This document shows, piece after piece, positions 1-5,162 of a stretch of DNA of 5,162 bases. The notes under the pieces are model-generated. The model was given only the letters and a program-made list of their open reading frames with translations, did not search any database and had not been told where the DNA came from. The position numbers and the translations under genes were made by a program. Numbering within the stretch: position 1 is the stretch's first letter; each line of letters starts with the position of its first letter. Source of the DNA: Desulfobacterales bacterium (GTDB lineage: Bacteria; Desulfobacterota; DSM-4660; Desulfatiglandales; Desulfatiglandaceae). The stretch spans positions 1 through 5,162 of the forward strand of contig JAMOVZ010000454.1 in NCBI GenBank assembly GCA_027061865.1. The letters are read 5' to 3'.

Positions 1-237
1 AAGGTGGCCATATGGGGTGGTATAGTGGTTACGGGGTTGATCCGTGTACTCAAGAATTTCCCACAACTGGCCTTTTCTCCTGAAGTGGTGATGATGGTGG
101 ATCTGTCCCACCTGGGATTTGTCTTTTTAATGGGTATGGTTGCATTGGCAGGAAAACTCTTGGGGCTTTCCTATCTTAAGGGCGCAGATCCAGCCCCAAG
201 AACCGACAAAGGCGCCTTTGAGATGAAAACGGCCTAA
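1..237 (+). CDS. C-terminal fragment of an integral membrane protein, possibly a cytochrome b-like subunit
   Basis: The frame is open from the first base and ends at TAA (235-237), giving 78 residues; the true start lies left of the window, and the GTG and ATG codons inside are not convincing starts. Two hydrophobic stretches are visible, at about residues 3-17 and 38-56. They are separated by a loop containing KNFPQLAFSPE and followed by a polar tail of about 20 residues ending MKTA, which is probably exposed to the cytoplasm or periplasm. A single histidine (residue 37, in DLSHLG) sits at the start of the last helix. The pattern TGLIRVLKNFP, loop, then His at the head of a helix resembles the last helices of cytochrome b subunits of anaerobic respiratory complexes, where such a His can ligate haem, but this is a resemblance only. 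The protein could equally be another polytopic membrane protein. The gene converges with iorB and has no evident functional tie to it. Confidence 0.6.
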   Translation, partial: KVAIWGGIVVTGLIRVLKNFPQLAFSPEVVMMVDLSHLGFVFLMGMVALAGKLLGLSYLKGADPAPRTDKGAFEMKTA

Positions 238-256
238 GGTTTGGCTTATAGCTGCT

Positions 257-310
257 AAAAAATCGGGCCCGGGCCTCCTCCCGTATCGTCATGGAGAGAG
301 AGCCGGGCCC
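257..310 (-). terminator. Rho-independent terminator of the iorAB unit
   Basis: On the minus strand, 20 bases after the iorB stop, GGGCCCGG (310-303) pairs perfectly with CCGGGCCC (272-265). The 30-base interval contains further CTCTCC/GGAGGAG pairing that could extend the stem inward around an ATGACGATAC-like loop. The stem is followed by GA and then six T (262-257 on the minus strand). This is the right polarity for iorB. For the convergent plus-strand gene the same hairpin is followed by AAATGG with no T-run, so it does not look like an intrinsic terminator in that direction. Nothing else is evident in the 238-329 gap. Confidence 0.75.
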
Positions 311-329
311 AAATGGAATCGGCGGATAT

Positions 330-926
330 CTACATGGCCTTGGAGGCCGCCTCCATTCCCAGGTCAAAGGCCTTGAGGTTTGTCTCCACGAAAGCCTTCT
401 TTGTCTTTTCCCTTATCACCTTGCGGAAAAGATCCGGCTCCAGAGGTATCTTTCCGGTTCGGGCAAGGGCACCCAGCAGGACCATGTTCATTGACATTGC
501 AGAGCCTGCCTTGAGGGCCAGCTCTGTTGCGTCGAATGCGATGAGTTTTTCCACCCGTTGGGCGATCTTGTCCAGTGTGGCCTGAATATCAGGATATTCA
601 TCTTGTCCAAGGGCAACGGTAAAGGGGGGCACTGGGCGCGTATTGGTAATCACCCACGAGCGGGAATTGCACTTGATTGCTGCCCTTATGGCCTCAGAGG
701 GCTCAAAGCCCACGAGCACATCAGCCTCGCCGTCAGAGATAGCAGAACTGATGCCGTCTCCCAACAGCACCATGGATTCCACGACTCCCCCACGCTGGGC
801 CATTCCGTGAAATTCCGACATCCTGACATCAATACCGGCCTCCACTGCAGCCTCGCCTATCACGCGGGCAGCCAGGATATTGCCTTGTCCACCCACGGCT
901 ACTATCATGATTTTGGTAACGTTCAT
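330..926 (-). CDS. iorB: Indolepyruvate:ferredoxin oxidoreductase, beta subunit
   Basis: This is the small subunit of the enzyme that converts indole-3-pyruvate (and related aryl-pyruvates), CoA and oxidised ferredoxin to aryl-acetyl-CoA, CO2 and reduced ferredoxin (EC 1.2.7.8). It acts in the cytoplasm with IorA. The 198 residues are the usual length and consist of a single 2-oxoacid:ferredoxin oxidoreductase gamma-type domain. Visible hallmarks are the glycine-rich IMIVAVGGQGN near residues 6-16, and SEFHGMAQRGGVVES at 37-51, which is the family's most conserved segment. SMNMVLLGALARTGKIPL in the C-terminal half is also typical. The ATG start is supported by a strong ribosome binding site six bases upstream, and it shares one base with the iorA stop (TGATG), so translation is probably coupled to iorA. 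The stop is TAG. The identification is firm at family level; the exact aryl-pyruvate preference cannot be read from sequence. Confidence 0.95.
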   Translation of the reverse strand: MNVTKIMIVAVGGQGNILAARVIGEAAVEAGIDVRMSEFHGMAQRGGVVESMVLLGDGISSAISDGEADVLVGFEPSEAIRAAIKCNSRSWVITNTRPVPPFTVALGQDEYPDIQATLDKIAQRVEKLIAFDATELALKAGSAMSMNMVLLGALARTGKIPLEPDLFRKVIREKTKKAFVETNLKAFDLGMEAASKAM

Positions 927-2785
927 CAGGCAACCTCCTTTTTCAGGGGCAAGATAGCATTTTCAGGGCACAACTGAGCACACAGCATGCAGCCGGTGCA
1001 CCTGGTCTCATCTATGTAAACATTATCATTTTCAATGTAAAATGCCGGACACGCTATCTTGGTTATGCATACCCTGTGTTTCTTGCATTTCTTGAGGTCC
1101 ACGTAAAAAGGTCTCCACTTTTTTCCGTGGGGCAGGGTCCGTTCGAAAAGGGGGCAGTAAGCCCTGGCGATGAGCACTGATACCCCTTCATAGCTTGTCA
1201 CTTCCTTGATAGCCTCCACGGTCTTCTTGAACCTCAGTGGGTTTACGGTTACCACCTTTTTGACCCCTATTCCCTTTACCACTTCTTCGATAGAAACGGG
1301 ATTCAGGGGCAGGTTGATGTGGCTTACTTCTGCCCCCGGATGAGGCTGGTGGCCTGTCATGGCGGTGGTGCCGTTGTCAAGGATTATCAAGGTGAAATTA
1401 TGGTTATTGTAAACGGCATTCACCAAAGGCGGGATGCCGCTGTGGAAAAAGGTGGAATCTCCTATGAAGGCCACAACCTTGTCATCCGTGGCCCGTGCAA
1501 ATCCTCCTGCAGTCCCCACACTGGCTCCCATTGCAATGAGAAAGTCACCCATTCGGAGCGGCGGAAGAAGGCCCAGAGTGTAGCAGCCTATATCAGTGGG
1601 ATAAATGGCATTATCACCCAGCACTTCCCTGACGGCCACATACGTGGCTCTATGAGGGCAGCCCGGACAAAGATTAGGGGGACGCTGCGGGATTTCAGGG
1701 AGATCAGAGACATCAATAGGCTTAGTATCTTGGTAAGGCACACCAAAATAAGTTCCAATCACTTTTTTTACCATTACAGGATTATATTCATAAAGGCGAG
1801 AAAAGAGGTTTTCGCCCTTTCCAGCGATAGGAAGAGTGAGCCCAGCCTCCTGGGCTATGGCCTTGACCCCTTCTTCCATGTATGGCTCCCCTTCCTCCAC
1901 CACCAGCACTTTTTCGCATTGCTTGAGGAAATCGGTAATTATCTGGTCTGGAAGGGGATGAGAAAGACCTATCCTGAGGATCCGAAACTTGTCCGGGGCA
2001 TCCATTTCCTGGAGCACGTCTTTTACATAGGTGTAGCTCACGCCATTACAAATTATTCCAAAACTGCCCTGGCCCTCAAGCAGGTTCCACTCGCTTTGGT
2101 TGCCTATGGCCCGGGCCTTTTCATAATTTTCAAGCAGCTTGGCATGTAGCTTTCGCGACACCGCTGGGACGCAGACAAGGTTAAAGGGGTCTTTTTTGAA
2201 CTTCCCCTTTGTGATCCTCTCGGCCATAGGGCCCAGGGTGACAACGCCGCTCGAGTGATTAATCCGGGTGGTGGTCCGCAGGATCACTGGCTCCTGGAGC
2301 TCGTGGGATAGCTCAAAGGCATACTTAGCCATCTCCTTGGCTTCATGGACAGTGGATGGCTCAAGGATTGGCAGGGCGCTCAGCTTGCCATAGTAGCGGT
2401 TGTCCTGCTCATTTTGGCTGGAGAACATGAATGGGTCATCGGCACTTACCAGCACCAACGCCCCTTTTACACCCGTGTAGGCAAGGGTCATGAGGGCATC
2501 GGAGGCCACATTCACGCCCACGTGCTTCATGGTTACCATGGTCTTCAGCCCGCATTGAGCAGCACCTGCGGAAATCTCCAAGGCCACCTTTTCATTTGCG
2601 CTGTATTCAAAGTAAAGATCGGTCTCCTGTGAGATCTGGAAAAACTGGAGCGCGATTTCCGATGATGGGGTTCCAGGGTAGGCAGAGGTGAAAGCCACTC
2701 CAGCCTCCAGAGCGCCCCGGGCTATGGCCTCATTGCCCAACATCACCATCTTCTTTCCCAGTTTGTCTTCAAGCAGTGGATGCAT
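926..2785 (-). CDS. iorA: Indolepyruvate:ferredoxin oxidoreductase, alpha subunit
   Basis: This is the large catalytic subunit, binding thiamine diphosphate (TPP) and carrying iron-sulfur clusters; with IorB it oxidatively decarboxylates aryl-pyruvates to aryl-acetyl-CoA. The length, 619 residues, is normal. The order of parts is: a pyrimidine-binding domain with YPGTPSSEI (36-44) and Glu65 in ANEKVA, the position expected to activate TPP; a middle transketolase-C-like region to about residue 350; LCPGCPHR (372-379); the TPP pyrophosphate domain with GDS (442-444) and the paired Asn-Gly (471-472); and a C-terminal ferredoxin-like domain from about 560. The second cluster motif is canonical: Cys596, 599, 602 and 606-Pro. 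In the first, Cys567, Cys573 and Cys579-Pro are present, but His570 occupies the place of the second cysteine. The ATG start has AGAGGAG six bases upstream. The stop TGA overlaps the iorB ATG. A promoter of its own is likely in the AT-rich gap after aspS. Confidence 0.96.
   Translation of the reverse strand: MHPLLEDKLGKKMVMLGNEAIARGALEAGVAFTSAYPGTPSSEIALQFFQISQETDLYFEYSANEKVALEISAGAAQCGLKTMVTMKHVGVNVASDALMTLAYTGVKGALVLVSADDPFMFSSQNEQDNRYYGKLSALPILEPSTVHEAKEMAKYAFELSHELQEPVILRTTTRINHSSGVVTLGPMAERITKGKFKKDPFNLVCVPAVSRKLHAKLLENYEKARAIGNQSEWNLLEGQGSFGIICNGVSYTYVKDVLQEMDAPDKFRILRIGLSHPLPDQIITDFLKQCEKVLVVEEGEPYMEEGVKAIAQEAGLTLPIAGKGENLFSRLYEYNPVMVKKVIGTYFGVPYQDTKPIDVSDLPEIPQRPPNLCPGCPHRATYVAVREVLGDNAIYPTDIGCYTLGLLPPLRMGDFLIAMGASVGTAGGFARATDDKVVAFIGDSTFFHSGIPPLVNAVYNNHNFTLIILDNGTTAMTGHQPHPGAEVSHINLPLNPVSIEEVVKGIGVKKVVTVNPLRFKKTVEAIKEVTSYEGVSVLIARAYCPLFERTLPHGKKWRPFYVDLKKCKKHRVCITKIACPAFYIENDNVYIDETRCTGCMLCAQLCPENAILPLKKEVA
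933..940 (-). promoter_or_regulatory. Ribosome binding site of iorB
   Basis: AAGGAGGT on the minus strand is a near-perfect anti-Shine-Dalgarno match, placed six bases before the iorB ATG and inside the last codons of iorA. It fixes the iorB start and, with the TGATG overlap, supports stoichiometric co-expression of the two subunits. Confidence 0.85.
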
Positions 2786-2791
2786 GGTACA

Positions 2792-2798
2792 CTCCTCT
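2792..2798 (-). promoter_or_regulatory. Ribosome binding site of iorA
   Basis: AGAGGAG on the minus strand ends six bases before the ATG at 2785 and decides this start over the downstream Met13 and Met15 codons, which have no such site. The encoded N-terminus MHPLLEDKLG also matches what is usual for IorA. Confidence 0.8.
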
Positions 2799-2819
2799 TA
2801 AAATGATTTTTGACATAAG

Positions 2820-2852
2820 AAGCTAAATTCTAGCTGCATTTTAGCTACATTT
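2820..2852 (-). repeat. Three 11-bp direct repeats in the iorA leader/promoter
   Basis: On the plus strand TAGCTGCATTT (2831-2841) is followed immediately by TAGCTACATTT (2842-2852), 10 of 11 bases identical. The preceding AAGCTAAATTC (2820-2830) is a degenerate third copy with 7 of 11 matching the first unit. An 11-bp period places each AGCT core on nearly the same face of the helix, as expected for cooperative protein binding. The neighbouring 11-mers on either side do not continue the pattern. Confidence 0.55.
2821..2846. promoter_or_regulatory. Dyad-symmetric candidate operator for iorAB
   Basis: AGCTAAA (2821-2827) and TTTAGCT (2840-2846) form a perfect 7-bp inverted repeat whose centre of symmetry falls exactly in the middle of a palindromic AGCT (2832-2835). 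The element lies 36 to 61 bp before the iorA start and would span or follow the likely transcription start, a position suited to repression. I do not recognise it as a TyrR, TrpR or ArgR box. It could also form a short RNA hairpin in the transcript. That it is an operator is inference. Confidence 0.4.
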
Positions 2853-2876
2853 AACAAAAATACAGGGGCCTGCCAA
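2849..2876 (-). promoter_or_regulatory. Candidate sigma70-type promoter of iorAB
   Basis: On the minus strand TTGGCA (2876-2871, five of six bases of the -35 consensus) is followed after 16 bases by TTAAAT (2854-2849, four of six of the -10 consensus). Transcription would begin near 2842, at the edge of the repeated AGCT element. An alternative -10, TAAAAT (2843-2838), has a better hexamer but no acceptable -35. The AT-rich gap and the terminator-like element before it favour a promoter here, but the match is modest. Confidence 0.35.
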
Positions 2877-2877
2877 G

Positions 2878-2898
2878 AAAAAAGTAGGGTAAAGACCC
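2878..2898 (-). terminator. Weak terminator after aspS
   Basis: Just after the aspS stop, the minus strand reads GGGT-CTTT-ACCC (2898-2887), a four-base-pair stem with a four-base loop, then TAC and six T (2883-2878). The T-run is good but the stem is short, so it may terminate only part of the transcripts and let some hisS-aspS transcription read into iorA. Confidence 0.4.
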
Positions 2899-2901
2899 AG
2901 C

Positions 2902-4707
2902 CTAGCCTTCCCCAGTGCTGATGGAGATGCCAAGCTCCCGCAATTGGGCCTCATCCACACGAGAGGGGGCGTCAGTAAGGGGGCAAGTGGCACTGGTGGT
3001 CTTGGGAAATGCGATAACTTCTCGAATGGATCTGACCCCTGTCATAAGGGCAACCAGCCTGTCAAAGCCAAGGGCCATGCCCCCGTGGGGAGGGGCCCCA
3101 TACCTGAGTGCCTCTAAGAAGAAACCGAATTTGCTATGCGCCTCTTTCTCCGAGATACCCAAGATCTCAAATATCTTCTGCTGAAGCGCCAAATTATGAA
3201 TACGGATGCTGCCGCCCCCTATTTCAGTCCCATTAAGCACCAAGTCATAGGCCCTGGCCCTGGCCTTGAGGGGGGCTTGGTCAAGAAGCGCTATGTCCTC
3301 CTCAAAAGGAGATGTAAAGGGGTGATGGACCGGCTCAAGCCTTTGGTCCTCCTCATTGTATTCAAACATGGGAAATTCGGTGATCCAGACGAATTGCCAC
3401 GCCCCTTGAGGAACCAGGTCCAAGTGCTGGGCCAGGTGAACCCTCAAGGCCCCAAGGGCCCGGAGTGCCACAGCCTCCTGGTCCGCAACCACAAGCACAA
3501 GGTCTCCTGGGGTGGCCTGAAATTTCTCAGTGATTTGCCGGGTCAGTTCAGGGCTGAAGAACTTCTTGACAGGCGACTGCCAGCCATCTTCCAAGACCTT
3601 GATCCAGGCAAGCCCCCTGACTCCCTGCTCTTTTACGAGTCCTTCGAGCTCATCCAAACCCTTCCTGGAAAACTGGGACGCCTTGTCTTTTACCACGATG
3701 CCCTTTACCTTGGAGCCCCTCTCTATTGCATGTTTGAAGACTCGAAACCCTGAGCGGGCAGCAAGGTCGGTGATATCGACTATCTCCATTCCAAAGCGCA
3801 GGTCAGGGCGGTCAGTTCCAAATCTCTCCATTCCCTCTTTGTAAGTGAGGATGGGGATGGGGGTCGGGATTTCAATGTTCAAAACCTCGCGGAAAAGCTC
3901 CACCATGAGCCCTTCAAAGATCTCCATTACATCCCTTTCCCGCACAAAGGCCATTTCGAGGTCCACCTGAGTGAACTCGGGCTGGCGATCCGCGCGGAGA
4001 TCCTCGTCGCGGAAGCAGCGGACGATTTGGTAGTAGCGGTCAAAGCCGGCAATCATCAGGAGCTGTTTAAACAGCTGGGGTGACTGGGGAAGGGCATAGA
4101 ATTTTCCCTTGTTGACCCTGCTTGGGACCAGGTAGTCACGGGCACCCTCTGGCGTGCTCTTAGTGAGAAACGGTGTCTCCACATCGATAAAGCCCCTGCG
4201 GTTTAAGTATTCCCGCACTTTGGAGGCAATGAGGTGCCTCTTTCGGAGGAGTTCAAAGACCTGGGGCCTTCGCAGCTCCAGGTAGCGGTACTTGAGCCTC
4301 AATGCCTCTGAGGCATCAACGGCGCCGTCTACCTGGAATGGAGGAGTCTCTGCCCTGTTTAGCACCTTGAGCTCTGAGGCCCTGATCTCGAGGGCACCGG
4401 TTGGAAGGTCAGGGTTTTCTTGGCCCTCTAAGCGGGGGGCCACCTCTCCCCTGACGGCGACCACCCACTCGGCCCTCAAGGGCCGGGCGCGCTGGTGGCA
4501 CCCAGAGGAGACCTGGGGGTCAAAGACCACTTGGACAAGCCCTGTTCGATCCCTCAAGTCTATGAATATGAGGTTTCCCAGGTCGCGCCTGGCATTGACC
4601 CAGCCCATAAGGGTGACACTCTCACCTATTTGACTGGGCCTCAGCTCTCCACAACCCAGGGTTCTCTTCCAATCCCCTAATGTTCCTATGTGCCCTTTGT
4701 CTTCCAT
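2902..4707 (-). CDS. aspS: Aspartyl-tRNA synthetase (bacterial type)
   Basis: This class II synthetase attaches aspartate to tRNA-Asp using ATP in the cytoplasm. Its 601 residues fit the bacterial type (about 590). The order is: an OB-fold anticodon-binding domain (about 20-120, with GWVNARRDLG and FIDLRDRTGLVQVVFDP); motif 1 around DVETPFLTKSTPEGARDYLVPS with Pro179; QSPQ (208-211); motif 2 FRDEDLRADRQPEFTQ (232-247); the GAD insertion domain that marks bacterial AspRS (about 295-425); HHPFTSP (461-467); GGGSIRIH (497-504); and motif 3 GMALGFDR (543-550). All catalytic signatures look intact. The ATG at 4707 is forced: an in-frame TAA lies six bases upstream and the next codons give no better start. 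The N-terminus is slightly extended before the usual RTxxCGEL (here KRTLGCGEL). The gene follows hisS by eight bases, so one transcript is likely. At the position of P. aeruginosa His31 it has Leu43, and at that of Gly82 it has Gly95. Confidence 0.97.
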   Translation of the reverse strand: MEDKGHIGTLGDWKRTLGCGELRPSQIGESVTLMGWVNARRDLGNLIFIDLRDRTGLVQVVFDPQVSSGCHQRARPLRAEWVVAVRGEVAPRLEGQENPDLPTGALEIRASELKVLNRAETPPFQVDGAVDASEALRLKYRYLELRRPQVFELLRKRHLIASKVREYLNRRGFIDVETPFLTKSTPEGARDYLVPSRVNKGKFYALPQSPQLFKQLLMIAGFDRYYQIVRCFRDEDLRADRQPEFTQVDLEMAFVRERDVMEIFEGLMVELFREVLNIEIPTPIPILTYKEGMERFGTDRPDLRFGMEIVDITDLAARSGFRVFKHAIERGSKVKGIVVKDKASQFSRKGLDELEGLVKEQGVRGLAWIKVLEDGWQSPVKKFFSPELTRQITEKFQATPGDLVLVVADQEAVALRALGALRVHLAQHLDLVPQGAWQFVWITEFPMFEYNEEDQRLEPVHHPFTSPFEEDIALLDQAPLKARARAYDLVLNGTEIGGGSIRIHNLALQQKIFEILGISEKEAHSKFGFFLEALRYGAPPHGGMALGFDRLVALMTGVRSIREVIAFPKTTSATCPLTDAPSRVDEAQLRELGISISTGEG

Positions 4708-4715
4708 GCCTTATG

Positions 4716-5162
4716 TCAGCTCAGGACCTCCTTTAGTGTTTCAATGATGCCTTGGATCTGAATCTTTTGCTGCTCTTTTGTTGTCATGTCGCGCAAGATG
4801 GCATAACCGCTCTCTAACTCGTCCTCCCCAACGATGAGGACCTTGCGGGCTCCCATCCGATCAGCCCTCCTCATCTGGGCCTTGAGCCCCCCAGGGGTGT
4901 AGTCAAGCTCCACCCAGATGCCCCCCTTTCTAAGGGCTGCAGCCCACAAGAGGGCCTTTTTTTCCGCCTCAGGCCCCAGGGAGGCGATAAAAAGGGCAGG
5001 CCCGGATTGCACCGGTTCGGTGAACTCGGATAACAGCATGATTACCCGCTCCATGCCTACGGCGAAGCCTATTGCGGGCTCGTCAGGCCCCCCAAGTTGT
5101 TTTAGTAAGCCGTCATACCGGCCACCGCCCAGGACGGCGTTTTGAGCCCCAAGGCCTTGGCT
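4716..5162 (-). CDS. hisS: Histidyl-tRNA synthetase, C-terminal part
   Basis: This class II synthetase charges tRNA-His in the cytoplasm. Only the last 148 codons are in the window; the frame is open through the right edge, so the gene starts beyond 5162 and the Met at 5054 is internal. Reading from the edge, LGAQNAVLGGGRYDGL (visible residues 4-19) contains the HisRS signature GGRYDGL at the histidine/ATP site. IGFAVGMER (31-39) is motif 3, with its Arg that contacts ATP. The rest, from about visible residue 54, is the HisRS anticodon-binding domain, with KVLIVGEDELESGYAILRDM as a typical strand-helix segment and TTKEQQKI near the end. The catalytic HisA-1 loop and motifs 1 and 2 lie outside the window. 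The stop TGA is eight bases before aspS; hisS followed by aspS is a common bacterial arrangement. The identification is firm. Confidence 0.96.
   Translation of the reverse strand, partial: SQGLGAQNAVLGGGRYDGLLKQLGGPDEPAIGFAVGMERVIMLLSEFTEPVQSGPALFIASLGPEAEKKALLWAAALRKGGIWVELDYTPGGLKAQMRRADRMGARKVLIVGEDELESGYAILRDMTTKEQQKIQIQGIIETLKEVLS
4726..4732 (-). promoter_or_regulatory. Shine-Dalgarno-like site at abnormal distance from aspS
   Basis: AGGAGGT on the minus strand lies inside the last hisS codons, but 18 bases before the aspS ATG, far more than the usual 5-9. Only AAGG one base before the ATG lies closer. The site may still recruit or retain ribosomes so that those finishing hisS re-initiate on aspS, or it may simply be the coding sequence for Lys-Glu-Val. 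Confidence 0.35.

Noticed and set aside
265..310. GGGCCC-rich inverted repeat as a REP-like or mobile-element end
   Set aside because: It occurs once, sits right after iorB and is followed by a T-run on that strand, so a terminator explains it fully.
1319..2149. A 276-codon open frame on the plus strand opposite iorA
   Set aside because: It lies wholly antisense to the strongly conserved iorA catalytic region; its translation is rich in His, Arg and Gly with no recognisable domain, and it has no convincing ribosome binding site. It is a shadow of iorA codon use.
2862..2878. A sigma54 promoter suggested by TTGGCA on the minus strand
   Set aside because: The GG of the -24 element has no GC at the required spacing for a -12 element; the downstream bases read CCTGTA.
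2786..2901. T-box, riboswitch or classical attenuator before iorA
   Set aside because: The gap is only 116 bp, lacks a T-box-like conserved sequence, and has no GC-rich hairpin with T-run downstream of the candidate promoter.
3136..3753. A 205-codon open frame on the plus strand opposite aspS, plus shorter ones at 558-977 and 4292-4633
   Set aside because: All are antisense to firmly identified genes, with no family resemblance and no start signals.
4716..5054. A separate 112-residue protein starting at Met 5054
   Set aside because: The frame continues without a stop to the window edge and encodes the HisRS GGRYDGL and IGFAVG segments before that Met, so it is internal to hisS and not a stand-alone anticodon-binding protein such as a HisZ-like or tail protein.

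Overview
The window suggests an anaerobic bacterium, most likely of the Desulfobacterota (former Deltaproteobacteria) or a metabolically similar group. The main pointers are a ferredoxin-dependent indolepyruvate oxidoreductase (iorA-iorB), an enzyme of anaerobes, and a hisS-aspS gene pair with a bacterial-type AspRS. This is an inference from gene content; no rRNA or other lineage marker is present.

Layout: positions 1-237 hold the 3' end of a plus-strand gene for an integral membrane protein, possibly a cytochrome b-like subunit. All other genes lie on the minus strand, so reading from the right edge leftwards gives hisS (3' part only, entering from beyond 5162), aspS (complete), a 116-bp AT-rich intergenic region, iorA (complete) and iorB (complete). 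iorB converges with the membrane-protein gene. The 92-bp gap between them contains a GC-rich hairpin followed by a T-run in the minus direction, a convincing terminator for the ior operon.

How the genes work together: hisS and aspS are 8 bp apart and look co-transcribed as a translation operon. A weak hairpin plus T-run after aspS, followed by a candidate promoter and a dyad/11-bp-repeat element, suggests that iorAB is a separate transcription unit. iorA and iorB overlap by one base (TGATG) and are very probably translationally coupled. Their products form the two-subunit enzyme that oxidatively decarboxylates aryl-pyruvates to aryl-acetyl-CoA, or runs in reverse to build aromatic amino-acid precursors, using ferredoxin as electron carrier.

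This is mostly ordinary core and central-metabolism sequence. I did not find a previously undescribed system. The points most worth a second look are a Cys-to-His change in the first [4Fe-4S] motif of IorA, the symmetric/repeated element in front of iorA, and mixed tRNA-specificity residues in AspRS.
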